Source: Nitrospirota bacterium
GTDB lineage: Bacteria; Nitrospirota; Nitrospiria; Nitrospirales; NS-4
Assembly (NCBI GenBank): GCA_005877565.1
Contig: VBOK01000098.1
Coordinates: 1,786 to 8,935 of the forward strand
Direction: 5' to 3'
DNA: 7,150 nt
Positions 1 through 6,820 of the stretch are shown here, in pieces; position 1 is the first letter of the stretch; every line of letters starts with the position of its first letter. The translations under genes and the position numbers were made by a program. The notes under the pieces are model-generated. The model had not been told where the DNA came from and did not search any database. It worked only from the letters and a program-made list of their open reading frames with translations.

Positions 1-661
1 TGATGGCCTCAGGCGTGTTCCCGCCGTCGGGCAGGAACGGGTCCCAGACCAGGATTTCCTCGCGCTGGAGGCCCATCTTGTTGGCCGTGTTGCGGCCAAG
101 ATGCTCGTCCGGGAAGAAGAGGATCTTCTCCCGGCGTGCCCATGCCCACTCGATCACCCGGCGGGCGTTGGACGACGTGCAGGTGATCCCGCCGTGCTCG
201 CCGCAGAACGCCTTGAGGTCGGCCGCCGAGTTGACGTACACGACCGGGGTCACCGCCTCTTCGACCGGCAGAATCCGTCCCAACTGGTCCCACGCCTGGT
301 CCACCTGCTCGATCTGGGCCATGTCTGCCATGGAGCAGCCGGCCGCCAGGTCGGGCAGGATCACCGTCTGTCTGGTCTTGGAGAGGATGTCGGCGGTCTC
401 GGCCATGAAGTGGACGCCGCAGAACACGATGAATTCGTGGTGTGAGCGCTCGGCGGCGATCTGGGAGAGCTTGAGCGAATCGCCCTCGACGTCCGCGTGG
501 CGGATGACTTCATCGCGCTGGTAATTGTGGCCGAGCACGAGGACGCGGTCGCCCAGCTTGCGCTTGGCCTCGGTCGTGCGCTCCGCCAGTTCCTCCAGCG
601 ACCGATCGCGGTACGCTTGGAGCTCCAGCGGCTGGCTGATGAGGCAAGACGCTCGTTCCAC
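1..661 (-). CDS. nadA: Quinolinate synthase NadA (N-terminal two thirds, 3' end outside window)
   Basis: NadA condenses iminoaspartate with dihydroxyacetone phosphate to give quinolinate, the committed step of de novo NAD synthesis, using a [4Fe-4S] cluster in the cytoplasm. The 220 visible codons read in one frame to the window edge. Family signatures are LGHNYQRDEV at residues 43-52, FCGVHFMAETADIL at 80-93, AGCSMAD at 107-113, YVNSAADLKAFC at 142-153, GITCTSSNA at 158-166 and FPDEHLGRNTA at 183-193. Cys81 and Cys161 match two of the three cluster ligands; the third should lie beyond position 1. I chose the GTG at 661 because AGGGAG lies 7 nt upstream. An in-frame ATG at 682 (seven codons earlier, directly after an in-frame TAG) has no visible ribosome site. 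The gene is divergent from thiC and has its own promoter at 731-760. Family assignment is very secure; the start is moderately sure. Confidence 0.95.
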   Translation of the reverse strand, partial: MERASCLISQPLELQAYRDRSLEELAERTTEAKRKLGDRVLVLGHNYQRDEVIRHADVEGDSLKLSQIAAERSHHEFIVFCGVHFMAETADILSKTRQTVILPDLAAGCSMADMAQIEQVDQAWDQLGRILPVEEAVTPVVYVNSAADLKAFCGEHGGITCTSSNARRVIEWAWARREKILFFPDEHLGRNTANKMGLQREEILVWDPFLPDGGNTPEAI

Positions 662-730
662 CGTTCCACTCCCTACGATCATCTAGAGCTAGCCTGAGCC
701 GGATGCGTCCGAGGAATTAAGTAAAGTGTC

Positions 731-760
731 ATTCTATGGTGCGGTTGTCATCTTTGTCAA
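731..760 (-). promoter_or_regulatory. Sigma70-type promoter of nadA
   Basis: On the minus strand there is a perfect -35 TTGACA (760-755), an 18-bp spacer and a -10 TAGAAT (736-731), which is one mismatch from consensus. Transcription should start near 724, giving a leader of about 60 nt before the GTG start of nadA. This is the best promoter match in the window. Expression level and start site are inferred. Confidence 0.7.
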
Positions 761-767
761 CGAGCCC

Positions 768-797
768 AAAGGCCTACACGTGATTCCGAAAGGCCTA
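768..797. promoter_or_regulatory. Direct repeat AAAGGCCTA x2 upstream of nadA promoter, possible operator
   Basis: AAAGGCCTA occurs at 768-776 and again at 789-797. The start-to-start distance is 21 bp, about two helical turns, so both copies face the same side of DNA. They sit just upstream of the nadA -35 box, where an activator would bind, and each core AGGCCT is itself palindromic. No regulator is recognised, and a chance repeat cannot be excluded. Confidence 0.35.
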
Positions 798-808
798 TGC
801 TAGGGCTT

Positions 809-838
809 TGTAGGGGCACGGCGCGCCGTGCCCCTACA
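809..838. repeat. Perfect 30-bp palindrome, GTAG...CTAC family, copy 1
   Basis: The arm TGTAGGGGCACGGCG (809-823) is followed at once by its exact reverse complement (824-838), with no loop. The inner 28 bp recur exactly at 2964-2991, and a single arm recurs at 2942-2955, so this is an interspersed repeat and not a chance hairpin. It lies between the two divergent promoters, directly upstream of the thiC -35 region. It has no T-run, so an intrinsic terminator is unlikely. It resembles REP-like or small non-autonomous elements seen between genes in many bacteria. No transposase is visible in the window. Confidence 0.85.
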
Positions 839-846
839 GTTGACAG

Positions 847-876
847 TTGACAGCCGGAAAACCCAGCGTGTAAGCT
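847..876 (+). promoter_or_regulatory. Putative promoter of the thiC operon
   Basis: TTGACA at 847-852 is followed after 18 bp by TAAGCT at 871-876, which keeps the three most conserved -10 bases (TA...T). A second TTGACA lies at 840-845 in a tandem AGTTGAC duplication that abuts the palindrome. Transcription would start near 883, just ahead of the TPP aptamer, which is the expected arrangement. The -35 is perfect and the -10 is weak. Confidence 0.5.
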
Positions 877-888
877 GATCAACGAACA

Positions 889-977
889 AGCTAGGGGAGC
901 CTACGGTGGCTGAGAGCGTGGCCATGGCGCTACGCACCCTCTGAACCTGATCTGGATAATACCAGCGCAGGGAAGCA
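889..977 (+). ncRNA. TPP riboswitch (THI element) aptamer
   Basis: This leader RNA binds thiamin pyrophosphate and controls the downstream thiamin genes. The conserved blocks appear in order: GGGGAGCC (894-901), GGCTGAGA (908-915), ACCCTCTGAACCTGATCTGG (936-955), ATAATACCAGCG (957-968) and AGGGAAGC (969-976). A variable helix inside P3 forms between GCGTGGC (916-922) and GCTACGC (929-935). The visible P1 closing helix is short (GCT 890-892 with AGC 974-976). An intrinsic terminator follows 20 nt later and thiC about 95 nt later, so it is probably an OFF switch acting by transcription termination. Identification is by near-exact match to the class consensus. Confidence 0.95.
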
Positions 978-997
978 ACCATGATCCTATTTCTCGG

Positions 998-1044
998 ACC
1001 GCATCTGTCCTCCCCTTCCGGTGGATGGGTGCGGTTTATTTTTT
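998..1044 (+). terminator. Riboswitch-controlled intrinsic terminator
   Basis: The arm ACCGCATCTGTCC (998-1010) pairs with GGATGGGTGCGGT (1023-1035) over 13 bp, three of them G-U wobbles, around a 12-nt loop. The run TTATTTTTT (1036-1044, counting the closing G) follows immediately. It lies between the TPP aptamer and the thiC ribosome site, so it should stop transcription when TPP is bound. The 7-nt stretch AGGGGAG in the aptamer (893-899) is complementary to CTCCCCT (1010-1016) at the top of this hairpin, a possible but weak antiterminator contact. Confidence 0.85.
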
Positions 1045-1070
1045 GACGTGAGAGAAAGGACGGGACCACT

Positions 1071-2941
<1,871 letters not shown>

Positions 2942-2945
<4 letters not shown>

Positions 2946-2991
2946 GGGCACGGCGATTGAACGGTAGGGGCACGGCGCGCCGTGCCCCTAC
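2942..2991. repeat. GTAG...CTAC repeat, half copy plus full 28-bp palindrome, copy 2
   Basis: A single arm GTAGGGGCACGGCG (2942-2955) is followed by 8 bp and then a full perfect palindrome (2964-2991) made of the same arm and its reverse complement. The full palindrome is identical to the inner 28 bp of the copy at 809-838. The half copy contains the thiC stop codon, and the full copy ends directly before the thi4 ribosome site AAGGGGA (2992-2998). In RNA it forms a 14-bp GC-rich stem between thiC and thi4. With no T-run after it, it is more likely a processing or stability element, or simply a mobile repeat, than a terminator. Confidence 0.85.
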
Positions 2992-3005
2992 AAGGGGAAT
3001 ACGAA

Positions 3006-3806
3006 ATGGCGAACAAATGGACGGCTCCGTTGCGGGAGCGCGACATCACCCGGCAGATCGCCCGGGAGCACTTCCAGGAATTCGACCGGCTCATCGAGAG
3101 CGACGTCATCGTCGTCGGCGCGGGGCCGTCCGGGCTCCTGTGCGCGCGGGACCTCGCCGCCGCCGGCTTCAAGACCTTGCTCATCGAACAGGCGTTGCAG
3201 CTCGGCGGAGGGTTCTGGTCCGGCGGGTATCTCATGAACAAGGCGACCATCTGCGCCCCCGCCGACAAGATTCTCGACGAGCTGAAGATCCCGTCGAAAC
3301 GGGTCAAGGAGTGCGAGGGGATGTACATCGTGGACCCGCCGCACGCCACCGCCAAGCTGGTCGCCGCTGCCTACGACGCCGGCGTCCGTGTCCTCAACCT
3401 CACCAAGGTCATCGACCTGATCCTCCGCCGGGAGAACATCCTCGAGGGGGTCGTGGTGAACTGGTCGCCGGTCGAACACGCGGGGCACGACGCCGTACAC
3501 GTGGACCCGATCGCGCTGGAGTCGAAGGTCGTGGTGGACGCCACCGGCCATGACGCCGCGGTGGTGGCGCTTCTGAACAAGCGTGGCCTGTACAAGGCAG
3601 TGCCCGGCAACGGAGCCATGTGGGTGGAGCGCTCGGAGGAGCTCGTGGTAGAGAACACCCGGGAAGTCTATCCCAACTGTTTCCTGGCCGGGCTCTCGGT
3701 GTCCGCCGTGGACGGCTCTCCACGGATGGGCCCGGCCTTCGGTGCCATGCTGCTCTCCGGGAGGCGGGCGGCCGAACTCGTCAAGAAGAAGCTCAAGCAG
3801 GAATAG
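3006..3806 (+). CDS. thi4: Thi4-type thiazole synthase, sulfide-dependent (His) class
   Basis: Thi4 makes the ADP-thiazole precursor of thiamin from NAD, glycine and sulfur; an older label for this family is ribulose-1,5-biphosphate synthetase/thiazole biosynthesis enzyme. The protein has 266 residues, close to archaeal Thi4. It shows an N-terminal Rossmann motif VVGAGPSG (36-43), GGGFWSGGYLMNKA (67-80), VNWSPVEHAG (151-160), HVDPIALES (165-173) and DATGHD (178-183). His165 sits where yeast Thi4 has the Cys that gives up its sulfur (CCMDP aligned with VHVDP), so this should be a multi-turnover enzyme using free sulfide and Fe(II), as in methanogens (known for the family, inferred here). AAGGGGA 7 nt upstream fixes the ATG at 3006; an in-frame GTG at 2982 lies inside the repeat and is unlikely. 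It shares the thiC riboswitch transcript. Confidence 0.93.
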   Translation: MANKWTAPLRERDITRQIAREHFQEFDRLIESDVIVVGAGPSGLLCARDLAAAGFKTLLIEQALQLGGGFWSGGYLMNKATICAPADKILDELKIPSKRVKECEGMYIVDPPHATAKLVAAAYDAGVRVLNLTKVIDLILRRENILEGVVVNWSPVEHAGHDAVHVDPIALESKVVVDATGHDAAVVALLNKRGLYKAVPGNGAMWVERSEELVVENTREVYPNCFLAGLSVSAVDGSPRMGPAFGAMLLSGRRAAELVKKKLKQE

Positions 3807-3849
3807 GCGAACAGGATTGGCTAACACCGAGACTTCGGGCAACAGTCCG

Positions 3850-4335
3850 ATGGAACCCGAAGACGACCAGAAGGCCGCGTGGGACCTCTTCAGGAAGGCC
3901 TACGAGCGCCAGATGAAGGGCGAGTTCGAGGAGGCGATTAAACTCTACACGGAATCCATCGAGCTGTATCCGACCGCCGAAGCCTACACGTTCCGCGGAT
4001 GGACGCACAGCTTCATGGGGATGCTGGACGAGGCGATCGAGGACTGTCACCGCGCTATCGCGGTGGACCCCGACTTCGGCAATCCGTACAATGACATCGG
4101 GGCCTACCTGATCGAGAAGGGCCAACTCGACGACGCGATCGAATGGCTGGAGAAAGCGACGCGCGCCAAGCGGTACGAGAGCCCCGCGTTCCCGCATCTG
4201 AATCTGGGGCGCGTCTACGAGAAGAAGCGGGAGTGGGACAAGGCGCTCGAGTGCTACCGGCGCGCGCTGAAGATCAACCCCAAGTACGATCTGGCCCAGC
4301 GCGCGTTCACGCGGCTGCGGGCCATGCTGAACTAG
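3850..4335 (+). CDS. Tetratricopeptide repeat (TPR) protein
   Basis: This is a cytoplasmic protein of 161 residues made almost wholly of TPR helices. Four units are visible at about 10-43, 44-77, 78-111 and 115-148, with typical TPR residues: GEFEEAIKLYTESIELYP, GMLDEAIEDCHRAIAVDP, GQLDDAIEWLEKA and EWDKALECYRRALKINP. TPR arrays bind protein partners; the partner is unknown. There is no signal peptide or membrane segment. The start is uncertain: ATG at 3850 fits the first repeat but has a poor ribosome site, and an in-frame TTG at 3817 would add 11 residues (LANTETSGNSP). It lies 43 bp after thi4 and 14 bp before the receiver-like gene, which suggests it acts with that protein or is simply co-transcribed. 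Confidence 0.85.
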   Translation: MEPEDDQKAAWDLFRKAYERQMKGEFEEAIKLYTESIELYPTAEAYTFRGWTHSFMGMLDEAIEDCHRAIAVDPDFGNPYNDIGAYLIEKGQLDDAIEWLEKATRAKRYESPAFPHLNLGRVYEKKREWDKALECYRRALKINPKYDLAQRAFTRLRAMLN

Positions 4336-4349
4336 AGCGGGTGGCGCCG

Positions 4350-4775
4350 ATGGATAACAAAACCATACTCGTCGGCGTGAACGACGTCTTTTTCTACACC
4401 AAGCTCCGGGACGCCCTGAAACCTCAAGGTTTCACGCTCGAAAAAGCCCGGACGCACGGCGAGCTGGCCGACAAGGCCGGCGCGCTCCATCCGGCGGCGG
4501 TGGTCCTCAATATCAACGACGAGGGGCTCGACGCGTTCAAGGCGCTTGAAGCCCTCAAGAGCGACGCACGGTCGAAGTCCATTCCGATCCTGGCTTTCGC
4601 CAACCACGAAGAGGTGGACAACTGGAAGCGGGCCCAGCAACTGGGCGTCACCAAGATCGTGTCCCGGAACGAGTTCTCGTCCCGAACCCTCCAACTAGTC
4701 CAAGAGGTAGTGGGAGTGGGTGTGGGAGGGGCGACCTTGGCAGGGCCCCCTCCCACTACGATGGGGCAGGCATGA
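4350..4775 (+). CDS. Degenerate receiver-domain protein (pseudo-response regulator)
   Basis: The protein has 141 residues: one CheY-like fold (about 4-121) and a Gly/Pro-rich tail (122-141), with no output domain. The first strand is TILVGVND (5-12), giving an acidic position at Asp12. At the phosphoacceptor position after strand 3 the sequence is VVLNINDEG (51-59), with Asn54 where active receivers have Asp. The usual Thr after strand 4 is Ala/Asn (LAFANHEE, 81-88), and the usual Lys-Pro is Arg-Asn (SRNEF, 105-109). It is therefore probably not regulated by aspartyl phosphorylation and may act by binding a partner, perhaps the adjacent TPR protein (inference). GGGTGG at 4339-4344 gives a modest ribosome site. 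The stop overlaps the next start as ATGA. The tail is encoded by a palindromic stretch at 4707-4759. The fold assignment is by residue pattern only. Confidence 0.75.
   Translation: MDNKTILVGVNDVFFYTKLRDALKPQGFTLEKARTHGELADKAGALHPAAVVLNINDEGLDAFKALEALKSDARSKSIPILAFANHEEVDNWKRAQQLGVTKIVSRNEFSSRTLQLVQEVVGVGVGGATLAGPPPTTMGQA
4707..4759. repeat. Imperfect GTAG...CTAC inverted repeat within the receiver gene 3' end
   Basis: GTAGTGGGAG (4707-4716) is the exact reverse complement of CTCCCACTAC (4750-4759). Nested inside, GTGGGAGGGG (4722-4731) pairs with CCCCTCCCAC (4747-4756) around a 15-nt loop. The two pairings exclude each other. The stretch encodes the low-complexity tail of the receiver protein and ends 12 nt before the overlapping ygfZ start. 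It shares GTAG/CTAC ends with the other palindromes but differs inside. No T-run follows. Confidence 0.6.
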
Positions 4776-5863
4776 AGCGCTCGCGCCTCTACGACGACCA
4801 CACGAAGCGCGGGGCGTCCTTCATCGAGCAGGGCGGCTGGGACGTGCCCGCGCACTACGGGGACGCAGCCTCCGAGCATCTGGCCGTGCGGCGCGGCGTC
4901 GGCGTCGCGGACCTCTCCCACCGCGGGAAGCTCCGGGTGACCGGCGAGGACCGGGTGAAGTGGCTGCAGAGCGTCATCAGCAACGACATCCTGCCCCTGG
5001 CCACGGGACAAGGAATCTACTCGAGCCTCCTCACGCACAAGGGCAAGATGGTCACCTACTTCCGGGTGTATCAACTCGGCGAGGCCTTGATGTTGGAGGA
5101 CGTAGGGGAGATCGGGGACGCCACCTTCTCGGCGCTGCGCAAGTTCCTGCTGTTCGGCACCAAGGCCAAGATGGAGAACTGCGCCGAGACCTGGGGACTG
5201 CTCCTGGTCAGCGGCCCCAAGGCGCCGGAGCTCATCCGCACGGCGTTCGGGACCGATTCTTCCTCCCTCAAGCCGCTTTCGTTCGTGTCGGTGGACATCG
5301 ACGGCCATGCCGGGATGCTCATCCGGGCCGAAGAGACCGGCGAGACCGACGTGGAGATTCTCCTGCCAGCCGACGGGCTCAAGGCAGCCTGGGACCGCTG
5401 CTGGTCGCACGGCGAGCCGCTGGGCTTGAGGCCCTTCGGCACGCACGCCCTGGAGAGTCTGCGCGTGGAGGCGGGCCTCCCCAAGGCCGGCGCAGATCTC
5501 AATGAGAACATCGTCCCGCCGGAAGCCAATCTGGAGGGCAAAGCCTTCAGCCTGACCAAGGGCTGCTACCCGGGACAGGAGGTGGTGGCCCGCATGGACA
5601 CCTACGGCTCGGTGCGGCGGCGCTTGGTTGGCCTCGTCCTAGAGGATGCTCAGGTTCCACCGGCCGGCTCCAAACTCTTCAGCGGCGACCGCGAGGTAGG
5701 CTGGATCACGAGTGCGGTCCGCTCGCCGTCGCTCGGCAAGGTTATCGCCTTCGGCTTTCCCCTCCGCGACTTCACACCACCCGGCACAGCCCTGACCGTC
5801 GAGATCAACGGCGAACGCAAGCCCGCCACCGTCCACGCCCTGCCGTTTGTCAAAGGATCGTAG
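4772..5863 (+). CDS. ygfZ: YgfZ/GcvT-like folate-binding protein
   Basis: The YgfZ/IBA57 family binds tetrahydrofolate and supports assembly or repair of [4Fe-4S] clusters in a subset of enzymes, including radical-SAM proteins. The sequence has 363 residues. It contains an N-terminal GcvT-like folate-binding domain (about 5-270), the diagnostic KGCYPGQE at 263-270 with Cys265, and a C-terminal beta-barrel (about 280-360). The KGCYxGQE motif separates YgfZ from true glycine-cleavage T proteins; no gcvH or gcvP is in the window. It starts at an ATG that overlaps the receiver stop by 4 nt (ATGA), implying translational coupling, and ends 3 nt before the MNT start. ThiC and NadA nearby both carry [4Fe-4S] clusters, so they are plausible clients (inference). 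An aminomethyltransferase of other function is the main alternative. Confidence 0.9.
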   Translation: MKRSRLYDDHTKRGASFIEQGGWDVPAHYGDAASEHLAVRRGVGVADLSHRGKLRVTGEDRVKWLQSVISNDILPLATGQGIYSSLLTHKGKMVTYFRVYQLGEALMLEDVGEIGDATFSALRKFLLFGTKAKMENCAETWGLLLVSGPKAPELIRTAFGTDSSSLKPLSFVSVDIDGHAGMLIRAEETGETDVEILLPADGLKAAWDRCWSHGEPLGLRPFGTHALESLRVEAGLPKAGADLNENIVPPEANLEGKAFSLTKGCYPGQEVVARMDTYGSVRRRLVGLVLEDAQVPPAGSKLFSGDREVGWITSAVRSPSLGKVIAFGFPLRDFTPPGTALTVEINGERKPATVHALPFVKGS

Positions 5864-5866
5864 AGG

Positions 5867-6214
5867 GTGAATCCTGTCGTTGAACAACGCGGACTTCGTC
5901 TCGAGCAGGAACTCCACCGGATGGTCGAAATCCTCATCCGGGAGTACGAGCCCGAGAAGCTGATCCTCTTCGGCTCGGCTGCGCAAGGCGAGGTCCACGA
6001 GTGGAGCGACCTCGACCTCGTCGTGATCAAGCGGACCGACAAACCCATGCTGGAGCGGATCGAAGAGGTGCTGCGGCTGGTCCGGCCCAAAGTCGGACTG
6101 GACGTGCTGGTCTATACCCCCGAGGAGATGGAAGACCTGATCGCTGAGCGGCGGGTCTTCGTGCTGGACGAGATCATTTACAAAGGAGCCGTGGCGTATG
6201 AGCGCCGTCACTAG
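5867..6214 (+). CDS. MNT-domain nucleotidyltransferase, antitoxin-like partner of HEPN
   Basis: This is a small nucleotidyltransferase of 115 residues. The family signature GSX10DXD is complete: Gly36-Ser37 in LFGSAAQGE, then Asp48 and Asp50 in SDLDL. Asp79 in VGLDVLVYTPEE is in place as the third acidic residue, so it looks catalytically able. In MNT-HEPN pairs this protein is usually the antitoxin, and some members AMPylate the HEPN toxin. Whether this one does is inference. The start is a GTG 3 nt after the ygfZ stop, supported by AAAGGA at 5852-5857 (9-nt gap). It overlaps the HEPN gene by 17 nt, which fits a two-gene module. Confidence 0.88.
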   Translation: MNPVVEQRGLRLEQELHRMVEILIREYEPEKLILFGSAAQGEVHEWSDLDLVVIKRTDKPMLERIEEVLRLVRPKVGLDVLVYTPEEMEDLIAERRVFVLDEIIYKGAVAYERRH

Positions 6215-6581
6215 ATGGGCCGCCTTTGCGGCGGAGGACATGGCCATGGCCGAGGCCGCGCAGGGCCTGGGACTCTGGAACCAGGTCTGCCTGCACGCCC
6301 AGCAGGCCGCGGCCAAGTCCTTGAAGGCCTTCCTCGCCGAACGCCACAGGCCAATCCCGGTGGTCCACCACCTCGCGGAATTACTGGCGCTGTGTGCGGA
6401 GGCCGACCAGGACCTGTCGCGCTTCGAGGATCGCTGCTACACCCTCGACAAGTATCTGATCCCGCTGACCTACCCCGATGCCGTGCCCACCGGCCAGACC
6501 GACAGCCTGCCTACCGAGAAGGACGCCAGCGAAGCGCTCGACATCGTCAAAGAACTGCGGGGAGCGCTGCGCATCCACTGA
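6198..6581 (+). CDS. HEPN-domain protein, putative toxin of MNT-HEPN pair
   Basis: A 127-residue all-helical HEPN protein. It shows the usual core: an early helix with WAAFAAEDMAMAEAA (7-21), WNQVCLHAQQAAAKSLKAFLAE (27-48), HHLAELL (57-63), and YTLDKYLIPLTYPD (81-94), where related proteins often read RYPD. An R-X5-H spacing (Arg51 to His57) exists, but it lies in the loop before helix 3 and not at the usual place of the RNase RX4-6H motif. Ribonuclease activity is therefore not supported by sequence. A strong ribosome site AAAGGAG (6182-6188) precedes the ATG by 9 nt. It ends the plus-strand gene run. A nucleotide-binding accessory role, not toxicity, is the alternative. Confidence 0.87.
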   Translation: MSAVTRWAAFAAEDMAMAEAAQGLGLWNQVCLHAQQAAAKSLKAFLAERHRPIPVVHHLAELLALCAEADQDLSRFEDRCYTLDKYLIPLTYPDAVPTGQTDSLPTEKDASEALDIVKELRGALRIH

Positions 6582-6820
6582 ATCGGCGACCTGCGGGGCT
6601 GCAACGCCGAAGCCACCCGTTGCATTCGAGCGGGTGACACCGCATGGGCGCCCAGATGCAGCGCGGGGTGTGCAGCCGGGTCTGCGGGGCCTCGACGGCG
6701 AAACGCCCAGCTGCGCTGGGCTATGCGGGGGCAGGACCCGCTCAAAGAGCAACGGGTTCCCGGCTCAGCGGGGCTGCTCGGCGACAGGACCCCGAAGCCG
6801 CAGGCGAACACGACTCGCCT
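6582..6820. other. Gene-free 239-bp stretch between convergent genes, rich in inverted repeats
   Basis: I see no credible gene here; the open frames crossing it have no family features. It holds a long imperfect inverted repeat (6615-6757), a strong small hairpin with GCCCAGC (6705-6711) and GCTGGGC (6715-6721) around TGC, and the palindrome TGGGCGCCCA (6645-6654). AGGCGA (6802-6807) pairs with TCGCCT (6815-6820), directly after the stop of the minus-strand NTF2-like gene. None is followed by a T-run, so termination of either flanking gene by an intrinsic terminator is not evident. Confidence 0.6.
6615..6757. repeat. Long imperfect inverted repeat / possible structured RNA
   Basis: Four blocks on the left recur as reverse complements on the right in mirrored order. 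ACCCGTTGC (6615-6623) matches GCAACGGGT (6749-6757). AGCGGGT (6629-6635) matches ACCCGCT (6736-6742). CCGCAT (6640-6645) matches ATGCGG (6723-6728). CAGCGC (6659-6664) matches GCGCTG (6713-6718). The spacers between blocks differ, so the arms have diverged. Each outer unit can also fold alone (ACCCG with CGGGT). This fits either two REP-like units head to head or one folded RNA of about 140 nt. Confidence 0.55.

Noticed and set aside
809..838. Bidirectional terminator between nadA and thiC
   Set aside because: There is no T-run on either side and the genes diverge, so a terminator has no role there; exact copies elsewhere point to a repeat.
2982..3005. Upstream GTG start for thi4
   Set aside because: It lies inside the repeat palindrome without a ribosome site, whereas ATG 3006 has AAGGGGA at 7 nt and fits the family N-terminus.
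4143..4349. In-frame N-terminal extension of the receiver protein
   Set aside because: It overlaps the TPR gene in another frame and reads as an Arg/Ala/Gly-rich shadow; the receiver fold begins right after ATG 4350.
4424..5446. Long minus-strand open frame of 340 codons opposite the receiver and ygfZ genes
   Set aside because: Its composition is that of an antisense frame of GC-rich coding DNA, it matches no family, and the plus strand carries clear conserved genes.
6348..6371. HEPN catalytic RX4-6H motif at Arg51-His57
   Set aside because: The spacing fits, but the position is the loop before helix 3; the family's RNase motif lies later, so it is probably coincidental.
6582..6820. Integron attC site downstream of MNT-HEPN
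   Set aside because: The imperfect palindrome looked similar, but no RYYYAAC...GTTRRRY core sites (no GTTA or TAAC) are present and no integrase is in view.
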